A DNA stretch of 64,000 bases from an uncultured Bacteroides sp. (GTDB lineage: Bacteria; Bacteroidota; Bacteroidia; Bacteroidales; Bacteroidaceae): NCBI GenBank assembly GCA_900755095.1, contig CAAEFE010000122.1, forward strand, positions 62,001 through 126,000, in the 5' to 3' direction. Below the pieces are notes generated by a model that saw nothing but the letters and a program-made list of their open reading frames with translations, was not told the DNA's origin and did not search any database. Shown here one piece after another: positions 52,625 through 60,538 of this stretch. The first letter of the stretch is position 1. Each line of letters begins with the position of its first letter. The position numbers and the translations under genes were made by a program.

Positions 52625-55207
52625 ATGATACGACAGTTTGGTTTTACTTGGACAGCAATCAGCTGGTTACTGATGGGATACGGTTTATTTTTTGCCCTTT
52701 CCCCTCTGCAGGCGCAGACCGCCATCAAGAAATTCTCACTAGAGCTAAAGAACGAAAGCCTGCCCGAAGCACTGAAGCAGTTGGAAAAGGCAGGAGGAAA
52801 AAACATCCTCTTCACCTACAACGGAACAGAAAGTTATCGGGTGACCGTCAGCATCCGCGAAAAGACGGAACGCGAAGCCATCGACCTTGTACTGGCCGGC
52901 AAACCCTTCCTTTGCATCGAACGGGAAGAGTATTTCGTCGTGCAGCGGAAGAAATCGGACAAAGCCATCGCCACAGAAGGCAAAGTATATGACGAAAAAG
53001 GAGCCCCCCTGCCCTTTGTCAACATTCTCGCCCTTGCCGCCGATTCCAGTTTCCTTGCCGGAAGCGTGACCGAAGAAGACGGCTCCTTCCATCTGCCCCC
53101 GGTAGCGGGAGAAGACTGTCTGCTGAAAGCGACCTACATAGGATATCGCCCGCAAATCATCCCCTGCCGGCAACAAAACACCATCCGCCTGCAACCCGAC
53201 ACAGAGTTACTGAAAGAAGTAGTCGTCACCGCCTCCCGCCCGCTGATAGAACGGAAAGGCGGAACGCTGAAGGCCAATATAGCCGGAACACCCCTTTCAC
53301 TGATGGGATCGGCCAAAGAAATGATCTCCCACCTCCCTTTTGTCACCGGCTCGGACGGAGAATTTACCGTACTGGGCAGAGGCACTCCTGAAATCTATAT
53401 CAACGGCCGCAAAGTCAGAGACAAGACCGAACTGGACCGTCTGCAAGCCAATGAAATACTATCGGCAGAAATCATCACTACACCGGGCGTACAATATGGC
53501 TCTTCGGTAGGCGCCGTCATCCGTCTGCGCACCATCCGCAAACGCGGACAGGGAATGAGCGGCAGTTTCTACACCGACTACTCGCAAGGACACGAACCGA
53601 TCGGCAACGAAGGCATATCCCTGAACTACCGTACCGGCGGACTGGATATTTTCGTAAAAGGAGACTTTGCGGAAATCAACAATCACACAACCAACATCTC
53701 CAGCCAGGACATTTATGCTTCGTCCGACTGGAACCAATCGACAGAAAACAAAAGCAAACAAACCTACCGCACCTTCAACGGCGAACTGGGATTCAACTAC
53801 GAAATCGACGAAGACCAGTCATTCGGTATGCGCTATATGCCCGGCACGAACATAGGCAATGCACATACTACCAATGAAGGGACCACCCTCATCCTGCAAG
53901 ATGGCAAAGAAGTAGACCACCTGCACGCTCTCCGCCAAACAGATGCCCACACCGGCTGGTGGCAGGCAGCCAACGGATACTACAACGGCACTTTCGGCAA
54001 ATGGAACATCGACTTCAACGCCGACTACCTGTACGGCCGGGACCGCATCCGTCAATATGCCGAAAACAACGGAACCGAAGACGCCACTTCGAGCAACCGC
54101 GTACGCAACCACCTCTATGCCGCCAAGCTCCTGCTCACCGCCCCACTCTGGAAAGGCAAACTCAGTTTCGGCACAGAAGAGACATTCACCAACCGCCACG
54201 ACGTATTTCTCCAAAGCGGCTTCTCCGCCGATGCCGACGACCGCATCAAACAAACGATGCTCTCCGGCTTCATCGACTACAGCCTGCCATTGGGAAAGTT
54301 CAACATCCTTGCCGGACTGCGCTATGAATTTCAACAAACAGATTACTACGAGAAAGGGATTCACCAAGACGACCAAAGCCCCACCTATCGCGACTGGATA
54401 CCGGTAGTCAGCATCAGATACACCTCCGGCAACTGGTTCTTCGCCCTTTCTCACCGGACGCTGAAATACAGTCCCAGTTATGACATGCTCACCAGCGCCG
54501 TCACCTATCAGAACAAGTACTCCTACCAGAGCGGAGACCCGTTTCTCGTTCCTCAGATACATCGTGCGACTTTCTTTGATGCCGGATGGAAATGGATCAA
54601 CTTCAGCCTCAACTACGACCATTGCTGGAATATGTACACCAGCTACACCCGACCGTATGACGACATCAACCATCCCGGTGTATTGCTGTTCGGCAGAGCA
54701 AGCATTCCGCATTCCAACCGATACGGAGGCAGCATCGTCCTTTCGCCAAAGATCGGCATATGGCAGCCTCAGTTCACCACCGGTATTGACTGGTTCAACT
54801 CTCACGCAACCTCCATAGGCATTACCCAAAACTGGAATGAACCGCGATTCTATTTCATTTTTGATAACAACTTCAGTTTCCCTAAAGGTTGGTTCTTCAA
54901 CATCAAAGGAGAACTGGCGCCCGGCGCCAAACAAAGTTACGCCATCTGGAAAACCGAAGGAAGAGTAGATGCCCAACTGACCAAATCATTCCTGAAAGAC
55001 CAGGCGCTGAAAGTATCGGTAACCGCGAAAGACATCTTTCACACCGGCTACAGATACTTCACCATCTATGGCGACCGTACCTTCAGTTCCAACCGTGATT
55101 ATACCGATCAGCAGCGTTTCGGCATCCGGCTGAGCTATCAGTTCAACGCCACGAAGAGCAAATATAAAGGAACCGGAGCCGGAGCAAGCGAAAAGTCACG
55201 TTTGTAA
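52625..55207 (+). CDS. TonB-dependent receptor with STN domain (non-SusC type)
   Basis: 860 aa outer-membrane receptor. Signal peptide (about 1-30); STN domain (about 35-110, 'FSLELKNESLPEALKQLEKAGGKNILFTYN'); carboxypeptidase regulatory-like domain (about 118-200, 'EGKVYDEKGAPLPFVNILALAADSSFLAGSVTEEDGSF'); TonB-box-like KEVVVTAS; a short plug; and a barrel with 'GYRYFTIYGDRTFSSNRDYTDQQRFGIRLSYQF'. It is shorter than SusC and has no SusD partner. The sigma factor and FecR genes follow on the same strand, so the STN domain probably signals to that FecR. The ligand is unknown. Confidence 0.9.
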   Translation: MIRQFGFTWTAISWLLMGYGLFFALSPLQAQTAIKKFSLELKNESLPEALKQLEKAGGKNILFTYNGTESYRVTVSIREKTEREAIDLVLAGKPFLCIEREEYFVVQRKKSDKAIATEGKVYDEKGAPLPFVNILALAADSSFLAGSVTEEDGSFHLPPVAGEDCLLKATYIGYRPQIIPCRQQNTIRLQPDTELLKEVVVTASRPLIERKGGTLKANIAGTPLSLMGSAKEMISHLPFVTGSDGEFTVLGRGTPEIYINGRKVRDKTELDRLQANEILSAEIITTPGVQYGSSVGAVIRLRTIRKRGQGMSGSFYTDYSQGHEPIGNEGISLNYRTGGLDIFVKGDFAEINNHTTNISSQDIYASSDWNQSTENKSKQTYRTFNGELGFNYEIDEDQSFGMRYMPGTNIGNAHTTNEGTTLILQDGKEVDHLHALRQTDAHTGWWQAANGYYNGTFGKWNIDFNADYLYGRDRIRQYAENNGTEDATSSNRVRNHLYAAKLLLTAPLWKGKLSFGTEETFTNRHDVFLQSGFSADADDRIKQTMLSGFIDYSLPLGKFNILAGLRYEFQQTDYYEKGIHQDDQSPTYRDWIPVVSIRYTSGNWFFALSHRTLKYSPSYDMLTSAVTYQNKYSYQSGDPFLVPQIHRATFFDAGWKWINFSLNYDHCWNMYTSYTRPYDDINHPGVLLFGRASIPHSNRYGGSIVLSPKIGIWQPQFTTGIDWFNSHATSIGITQNWNEPRFYFIFDNNFSFPKGWFFNIKGELAPGAKQSYAIWKTEGRVDAQLTKSFLKDQALKVSVTAKDIFHTGYRYFTIYGDRTFSSNRDYTDQQRFGIRLSYQFNATKSKYKGTGAGASEKSRL

Positions 55208-55259
55208 TTCCCGGTTTCACAAAGATGACCAACAAGTCGGTTCCATCACAAGAGAGGCT

Positions 55260-55365
55260 GACTAAAAAGTCAATAGTATTCCCAATCTCCTCCTTCGGGA
55301 AGGAGGAGTACCCGTAGGGGGAGGTGGTAGGTGAACACATTAAAGTTACTACTGATTTTTTAGTC
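55260..55365. repeat. 106-bp element with 19-bp terminal inverted repeats
   Basis: Left end GACTAAAAAGTCAATAGTA (55260-55278) pairs with the right end TACTACTGATTTTTTAGTC (55347-55365) at 17 of 19 positions. Inside is a perfect CTCCTCCTTC/GAAGGAGGAG hairpin. It resembles a non-coding miniature element. The ECF sigma gene starts 50 bp downstream. Confidence 0.75.
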
Positions 55366-55414
55366 GAACTCGGGGAAAAGTACTATTTTTGCAGCTTCAG
55401 AATCCAGATAAAGA

Positions 55415-55924
55415 ATGTTCCTGTTCCATAAAAACCAGACAAAACAAGAAGCCTTCGGGCAAATGTTTACGGAAATGTACCCGCGAATGGTCCGTTATGC
55501 CTCACAACTGATGGGCGACGGAGAGGAAGCACGGGACATCGTAAGCGAAGTGATGGAGCAGGCTTGGAAACACTTCGACCAATTGGACGAGGCCGACCGC
55601 GGAGGCTGGATTTATACAGCAGTCCGCAACACCTGCCTCAACCGGATGAAGCATCTGCAAGTGGAACGGGACAATGCGAAAGCACTCTACGAAGCAACGC
55701 TGGCCGATGTAAAAAGTAACTATCGGGAACACGAAGCACTGTTGCAGAAAGCGGAAACGATAGCCCGAAGCCTGCCGGAACCGACTTGCACCATCCTGCG
55801 GCTATGCTATTACGAACATCTCACCTATCGGGAAGTCGCCCAACAACTCGGCATCAGTCCCGACACGGTAAAAAAACATATATCCAAAGCATTGCGTACA
55901 CTACGCGAAGCCATGAAAGAATAA
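55415..55924 (+). CDS. ECF-type RNA polymerase sigma factor (second)
   Basis: 169 aa. Region 2 contains 'MFTEMYPRMVRYASQLMGDGEEARDIVSEVMEQAWKHFDQL' and region 4 'TCTILRLCYYEHLTYREVAQQLGISPDTVKKHISKALRTLREAM'. A -7-like TATTTTTG lies at 55384-55391, close before the ATG. FecR follows 16 bp later. It is shorter and clearly different from the 15.5-kb factor, and no TGTGG-N17-GTCTT element is seen near it. It probably acts on the upstream TonB receptor. Confidence 0.95.
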   Translation: MFLFHKNQTKQEAFGQMFTEMYPRMVRYASQLMGDGEEARDIVSEVMEQAWKHFDQLDEADRGGWIYTAVRNTCLNRMKHLQVERDNAKALYEATLADVKSNYREHEALLQKAETIARSLPEPTCTILRLCYYEHLTYREVAQQLGISPDTVKKHISKALRTLREAMKE

Positions 55925-55940
55925 AGAAGGAGGATACGCT

Positions 55941-56981
55941 ATGGAAGAAAAAGAAAAACGTACCAGCAAAGAAGAAGAAGGTTCCGGCTACGGACTGACA
56001 GCAGACAGCGACCATTGTGAACTGACAACAGACGACCGTACCCCATTCTCCGAAAACGCAGAAACACGCCGTCTGCAAAATGCCTTTGGTGAAGCGTTGG
56101 GTGATCTGCCTCTGCCGGACGAAGTCCGGGAAGAATGGACCACATTCCTGCAACGGCAGGCACAGCAGAAGCGCAAACTTTATCTCCGCATCTGTTTATC
56201 CGGTGGTGTGGCAGCAGCCATTGCCCTGTTATTGTTACTTTGGTCCCCTTGGCACATCACAGGCAAGGACGGCATCCAGCAGAACATCGAAATCTTCACC
56301 GCCCTCCATGCACCGGAACAAATTACCACTATCGAAGAGAACGGCAGAATCATCGTATCTACCCCGCCCGCCACGACCACCCGCCTCACATTGGAGGACG
56401 GAAGTCACGTCCTTTTAAGTGCAAACAGCCGTCTGGAATACCCCAAAGAGTTTTCCTCTCAGGGAAACCGCACCGTAAACCTCACCGGAGAAGCACGCTT
56501 CGAAGTGACCAAAGACGCCCACCGCCCCTTCATCGTCTCCGCCGATAAAATGCAGACACAAGTGCTGGGCACCGTATTCGACGTAAATGCCTATCCCGGC
56601 AATGCCCCCGCCGTCACCCTGTATCAAGGACGAGTAAAGGTCGGCAAAGCAGCCTCTCCCCTTGAGAAAGAAATAGTACCCGGACAATGCGCCACATTGA
56701 CCACTAGCGGTGACATCCGTCTGACGAAAGCCACGCAGACTGAAAAAGAAGGATGGACCAAAGACGAGTTTTATTATGACAACACCGAAATGATAACCGT
56801 ACTGCAAAATATAGGAACCTGGTATAATATCAGCGTCATCTGCCATTCTGCAGACCTTTTACACAAACGAGTCCATTTCCGCTTCAGCCGGAATGTTCCG
56901 ATAAAGACTCTACTGAATGTACTGAATGATTTAGGCATTGCACACTTCCAGTATAAGGATAAGCAGATAGTAGTAGAATAA
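55941..56981 (+). CDS. FecR-family anti-sigma factor (second)
   Basis: 346 aa. A charged cytoplasmic N-terminus, a membrane helix (about 83-101, 'LSGGVAAAIALLLLLWSPW'), the FecR domain ('TRLTLEDGSHVLLSANSRLEYPKEFSSQGNRTVNLTGEARFEV', 'QTQVLGTVFDVNAYPG') and a DUF4974-like end ('YYDNTEMITVLQNIGTWYNISVIC', 'TLLNVLNDLGIAHFQYKDKQIVVE'). It is 16 bp after the sigma gene. With the STN receptor upstream it completes a cell-surface signalling set. The gene order (receptor first, then sigma, then FecR) is the reverse of the PUL 1 set. Confidence 0.94.
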   Translation: MEEKEKRTSKEEEGSGYGLTADSDHCELTTDDRTPFSENAETRRLQNAFGEALGDLPLPDEVREEWTTFLQRQAQQKRKLYLRICLSGGVAAAIALLLLLWSPWHITGKDGIQQNIEIFTALHAPEQITTIEENGRIIVSTPPATTTRLTLEDGSHVLLSANSRLEYPKEFSSQGNRTVNLTGEARFEVTKDAHRPFIVSADKMQTQVLGTVFDVNAYPGNAPAVTLYQGRVKVGKAASPLEKEIVPGQCATLTTSGDIRLTKATQTEKEGWTKDEFYYDNTEMITVLQNIGTWYNISVICHSADLLHKRVHFRFSRNVPIKTLLNVLNDLGIAHFQYKDKQIVVE

Positions 56982-56999
56982 ACGCAATCACCTCCTGAC

Positions 57000-57140
57000 G
57001 AAAAAACAAACTTTCATCTGTCATCTTTCACCATTGGTCGCCAAACTCCTTATTCATCGGGGCTTCCGATGATGAAAGATGATCTTTCAATCTATCACCC
57101 GATCTTTCATCTTTCACCTCAAGAATCTTTCACTTCAAGC
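57000..57140. repeat. Degenerate cluster of CTTTCA/ATCTTTCA motifs
   Basis: CTTTCATCTGTCATCTTTCACC is followed by several ATCTTTCA copies, about 20-23 bp apart. One pair, TGAAAGAT-G-ATCTTTCA, is a near-perfect palindrome at about 57074-57090. It lies in the gap between FecR and the next minus-strand frame. Weakly periodic; significance uncertain. Confidence 0.5.
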
Positions 57141-57166
57141 ACCTTTTATCTTCGGGCAAATCCCGT

Positions 57167-57598
57167 CTATTCTTGTTTCCCGTTTACTTTCGATAGCATG
57201 CGCAGTATGGCACCATAAAAGAAAGAAATCCCTCTTCTCCGGATTTCGTTCTTCCTGCTCAATCCGTTCTTCTTTTCCCATGTACAAAAGCCCTTCATCA
57301 ACTTCGAACGTATTTCTTCTGTCTCGCATAGCTCACACCTATTCTGCACATAGGTACGTGTCAATACCAAACGAATGATTTCCCGATTCGGACAGAAGCA
57401 TTCATCTTTAGCCAAAGCAGCCAGCACCACATCCAGCAGGCAAAGGGTACATCGTAATTCTGTTTCCGATAATCGGTCGATACTTTCAATCTGTCCAAAG
57501 CTGGGCCAGTTGTCTTTCAAAAAGGCAAGTTTATTGGTGGAGCTTTGTAAATCAAGCTTCATCAGGCAGGGACGGGGACAAGTAGAATCATTCATCAC
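57167..57598 (-). CDS. Hypothetical cysteine-rich protein
   Basis: 143 aa if started at the first ATG; a start 12 codons later (MKLDLQSS) is equally possible. I recognise no family. Codon use is plausible for Bacteroides. It has ten cysteines, several in pairs: CPRPC, CTLC, CFC and CELC, plus a late FCTW. This could be a metal site. No signal peptide or membrane segment is visible. It sits between the FecR terminus and the accessory patch. Coding is likely but not certain, since opposite-strand frames also exist here. Confidence 0.5.
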   Translation of the reverse strand: MMNDSTCPRPCLMKLDLQSSTNKLAFLKDNWPSFGQIESIDRLSETELRCTLCLLDVVLAALAKDECFCPNREIIRLVLTRTYVQNRCELCETEEIRSKLMKGFCTWEKKNGLSRKNEIRRRGISFFYGAILRMLSKVNGKQE

Positions 57599-58072
57599 TA
57601 CTATTTTTTATTTGTTTGTGTATTCGCATACCTTCATGAAGAAGGCGCGGAAACTATTACTATATTACCCCATGAGAGGCTCTGGTAAGCCCGCGTCTGA
57701 ATAATAAGCAATAGCTCCACGCCCATTAGAAGTATATAACAAATTTATATACGAAATGAACGTGGAGACTGACCGCCTATTATCTGCAGACGCAAAATTT
57801 ACCAGATTTCTCAAAGCAGATAATAAAAACGTTATCTCCAAATCAATAAAACATATCTTTGTTTAGAAGATACGCCACAAATATAGGCATATTTTCCTAA
57901 TAAGAATACCATTAAGGAAGTAAAATGAGTAAATAGAAGGGAGATGAACAAAACCGTCTACAACCAACAGACTATGTTCCTTCATCGCACGAGATACAAG
58001 AATGATTTCCCTTTCTTATTGCCTCTGCACAAAGAACAAGCTGCACGAATACCCAAAAGAAGCAGGAATACT

Positions 58073-58103
58073 TTGTTTATCTCCCTATTATAGTTTATCT
58101 TTG
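58073..58103 (+). promoter_or_regulatory. Full Bacteroides promoter just before array E
   Basis: TTG at 58073-58075, exactly 20 bp, TATCTTTG at 58096-58103. The transcript should start about 7 bp later, at about 58110, so array E would be its first 100 nt. The next gene, RhuM, starts 314 bp further on. Confidence 0.7.
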
Positions 58104-58116
58104 CTACTGATATAGC

Positions 58117-58208
58117 TAGTTGTTCACGACCGTGAGCAGCTCTTACCACGGCCGTGATCAACGCTCTTCACGGACGTGAGCAACGCTTACCACGGCCGTG
58201 AACAACTA
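58117..58208. repeat. 22-bp-period palindromic array E
   Basis: Four 12-bp dyad cores TCACGGCCGTGA (with small changes) begin at 58124, 58146, 58168 and 58190, each exactly 22 bp apart. The whole array is symmetric about 58162.5, and its ends TAGTTGTTCACG and CGTGAACAACTA are perfect inverted repeats. Confidence 0.93.
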
Positions 58209-58423
58209 ATGATGCAAGCACCTTCATCCAACAATGCAGGCATCATAAACCAAAGATAAAGGCAGGATAACTTATGTATGAACGCTTGACAGCAAGCAGA
58301 CAATCACTATATAACCCGAGTTCTGTCCAAGTCCGGAAACTAATGATTAGTTTTGCAGATCAAAGGTAGCTATATCTTTATAACAAACAAGAAACGACGA
58401 ATATGTTATAACGATGTAAAGCA

Positions 58424-59440
58424 ATGGACGAAATAGAGAAAAACAACGGTGAAATCATCATATACCGGACAGAAGACGGAAGGACACAACTTGAAGTCCG
58501 TTTGGAGAATGAGAACGTTTGGCTGTCACAACAACAAATGAGTGAACTATTCCAAACTTCCCGTACTAACATAGTTGAACATATAAAGCACATCTTTGAA
58601 GAAGGTGAATTAGAGGAAAATTCAACCTGTCAGATATTCCGACAGGTTCGAATAGAAGGCACAAGAAAGGTAGAAAGAAGTATACCTTTCTATAATCTTG
58701 ATATGATCATATCATTGGGATATAGAGTAAAATCACGAGTTGCCACCCACTTCCGCCGCTGGGCTACCGAACGTCTGAAAGAATATCTGATCAAAGGTTT
58801 CGCCATGGACGACCAACGTCTGAAAGAAATAGGCGGCGGCGGTTACTGGTACGAACTACTCAACCGTATACGCGATATCCGTTCATCTGAAAAAGTACTC
58901 TACCGGCAGGTTCTCGACTTGTATGCCACCAGTGTAGACTATGACCCAAAGGCAGACGAATCCATCCGGTTTTTCAAAATCGTGCAGAATAAGTTACACT
59001 ATGCCGCCCACGGCCACACAGCAGCAGAAGTGATCTTCGAACGAGCGGATGCAGAAAAGCCATTTATGGGACTGGCCACATTTCCCGGCGAACAACCCCG
59101 GAAAGAAGATGTGCTGATAGCTAAAAACTATCTCAATGAAAAGGAACTGAAGATATTGAACAACCTGGTTTCCGGATACTTCGACTTCGCAGAAATACAA
59201 GCTATCAAACGTTCGCCCATGTATATGTCGGACTATATACATCACCTGGACCTCATCTTATCGACCACCGGAGAGCAAGTTTTGCAGAACGCAGGCACGA
59301 TCTCTCACGAACAAGCCAAACAAAAAGCTCTGGGCGAATACCGAAAATATCATGTCAAAACCCTGTCGCCTGTAGAAGAGGCATATTTTGACAGTATCAA
59401 GAAACTGACAGCCGAAACAAAGAAGAAGAAAAAGAAATAA
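58424..59440 (+). CDS. RhuM family protein
   Basis: 338 aa. Typical N-terminus: 'GEIIIYRTEDGRTQLEVRLENENVWLSQQQMSELFQTSRTNIVEHIKHIFEEGELEENSTCQIFRQV', then 'YNLDMIISLGYRVKSRVATHFRRWATERLKEYLIKGFAMDDQRLK' and 'KYHVKTLSPVEEAYFDSIKKL'. RhuM was named from Salmonella pathogenicity island 3; its function is unsettled. The N-terminal part resembles a winged DNA-binding or Fic-associated domain. A second, truncated copy lies on the other strand at 60.2-60.4 kb. An 8-bp inverted repeat (AACCTGTC/GACAGGTT, 58624-58648) falls inside the segment STCQIFRQV. HU follows 19 bp later. Confidence 0.92.
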   Translation: MDEIEKNNGEIIIYRTEDGRTQLEVRLENENVWLSQQQMSELFQTSRTNIVEHIKHIFEEGELEENSTCQIFRQVRIEGTRKVERSIPFYNLDMIISLGYRVKSRVATHFRRWATERLKEYLIKGFAMDDQRLKEIGGGGYWYELLNRIRDIRSSEKVLYRQVLDLYATSVDYDPKADESIRFFKIVQNKLHYAAHGHTAAEVIFERADAEKPFMGLATFPGEQPRKEDVLIAKNYLNEKELKILNNLVSGYFDFAEIQAIKRSPMYMSDYIHHLDLILSTTGEQVLQNAGTISHEQAKQKALGEYRKYHVKTLSPVEEAYFDSIKKLTAETKKKKKK

Positions 59441-59458
59441 AATACAATAAACAGTATC

Positions 59459-60097
59459 ATGGCAATACAATTTGAACTCTACAAGTCTCCTGCCCGGAAG
59501 GACGAAGAAGACAAGGAACTCTACCACGCACGGGTAGTCAACTTTCAGCATATCGACACCGACTATCTCGCCAAAGAAATACAACAAGCGACTTCGCTGA
59601 CCGAAGGAGATGTAAAAGCGGTCCTCGAATCACTGAGCCACTTTATGGGATCACGCCTCCGGGAAGGGGAACGTGTTCACCTCGACGGCATCGGCTACTT
59701 TCAGGTAAAGCTGAACAGTCTGGAACCGATCACCTCGCCCAAGCTGAAAGCAAACCAAATGAAACTCAAAGCAAACATCGGCTTCAAGGCGGATAAAAAA
59801 CTGAGAAGTTCGGTGAGTGTCGTCAAAGTGGAACGCAGTAAACTGAAGTTACACTCAGTGCCACGCTCCAACGAAGAGATAGACAGACTGCTGACCGCGT
59901 ATTTCAGTAATAACCAAATACTGACCCGCTCGGACTTTCAAGGACTTTGCAAACTTACGCTTACCACTGCCGCCCGACATATCAAACGGCTGAAAGAAGA
60001 AAAGAAGTTGCAGAATATCAATACTCGTCAGAGTCCGGTTTATGTTCCGATGCCGGGGTATTATGGTAAGCCGGAAGTAGAAGACACCGTAAAATAA
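59459..60097 (+). CDS. HU-like DNA-binding protein with extra C-terminal domain
   Basis: 212 aa, longer than classical HU (about 90 aa). The N-terminal HU/IHF-like fold (about 1-125) shows 'DTDYLAKEIQQATSLTEGDVKAVLESLSHFMGSRLREGERVHLDGIGYFQV'. The C-terminal part (about 140-212) contains 'EIDRLLTAYFSNNQILTRSDFQGLCKLTLTTAARHIKRLKEEKKLQN', which reads as a winged-helix-like unit. Members of this HU-with-tail family are numerous in Bacteroides, and their targets are unknown. The start is preceded by the RhuM stop at 19 bp. DNA binding is confident; role unknown. Confidence 0.88.
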   Translation: MAIQFELYKSPARKDEEDKELYHARVVNFQHIDTDYLAKEIQQATSLTEGDVKAVLESLSHFMGSRLREGERVHLDGIGYFQVKLNSLEPITSPKLKANQMKLKANIGFKADKKLRSSVSVVKVERSKLKLHSVPRSNEEIDRLLTAYFSNNQILTRSDFQGLCKLTLTTAARHIKRLKEEKKLQNINTRQSPVYVPMPGYYGKPEVEDTVK

Positions 60098-60173
60098 GGG
60101 AAAGACAGAAAAATATGGCTTCAATAAGGGTGAGAGATGCTGCATCAGAACAAGAAAAGCAATGAGAGATGTC

Positions 60174-60395
60174 CTCTATCTGAACATGTGCAATTTTTGC
60201 ACATGTTGAATCCTTCACCAATTCTTCCGACTTATAGATGTTATTAACATGCTTCACTATTGAAGTTCTGTCCGTTTGGAACAATTCTGCCATTTGAGCC
60301 TGAGTCAGCCACACTGTTTCATCCTCCAACTTCACATCAATCGACGTTTTCCCGTCTTTTGTCTGATAAATGACAATATTACCTCTATTGTCCAT
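60174..60395 (-). pseudogene. Truncated RhuM gene (N-terminal 74 codons)
   Basis: The frame opens at ATG 60395 and matches RhuM residues 1-74: 'GNIVIYQTKDGKTSIDVKLEDETVWLTQAQMAELFQTDRTSIVKHVNNIYKSEELVKDSTCAKIAHVQIE'. After this the frame runs on to 60018 with unrelated residues ('DISHCFSCSDAASLTLIEAI'). The remaining 250 residues of RhuM are absent. The break lies 9 bp past a perfect 11-bp inverted repeat (60183-60207). This is the remnant of a second RhuM, opposite in strand to the intact one. Confidence 0.85.
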
Positions 60396-60420
60396 GAAAT
60401 GCCTCCTTTTTTATGCATTG

Positions 60421-60456
60421 CGCCCGTCCATTGCCTTGGTTAGCAATGGACGGGCG
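60421..60456. other. Strong perfect hairpin in the leader of the RhuM remnant
   Basis: CGCCCGTCCATTGC and GCAATGGACGGGCG form a perfect 14-bp stem with an 8-nt loop. It is followed on the minus strand by AAAAAAGG and precedes the remnant's ATG. It may terminate read-through or belong to a dispersed repeat. Confidence 0.75.
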
Positions 60457-60481
60457 TACAAATGTAATACTTTAAAAAAGA

Positions 60482-60504
60482 AAAAGGCGACATACCGGCC
60501 TTTT
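60482..60504 (-). terminator. Intrinsic terminator of the GH30 gene
   Basis: On the minus strand AAAAGGC...GCCTTTT encloses a 9-nt loop and is followed by TCTTTTTT. It lies 35 bp after the GH30 stop. Confidence 0.7.
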
Positions 60505-60538
60505 ATTCGACCGGACAAACCCATAATTGACTCTTATA

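Larger units (their letters stand above)
57599..58423. other. 825-bp non-coding stretch before the RhuM gene
   Basis: No gene is visible. It contains a 9-bp inverted repeat (ATTATCTGC at 57779, GCAGATAAT at 57816), an isolated TATCTTTG at 57854, a full promoter at 58073-58103 and the 22-bp array at 58117-58208. The stretch 58209-58423 shows nothing recognisable. Confidence 0.7.

Noticed and set aside
53819..54976. 385-aa reading frame antisense to the TonB receptor
   Set aside because: A shadow of the receptor gene, with no recognisable domain.
57599..58423. tRNA or rRNA genes in the long non-coding stretch
   Set aside because: No cloverleaf-like pairing or CCA end was found by eye.
60115..60165. 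Sixteen-codon frame after the HU gene
   Set aside because: No supporting features; it overlaps the disrupted end of the RhuM remnant on the other strand.
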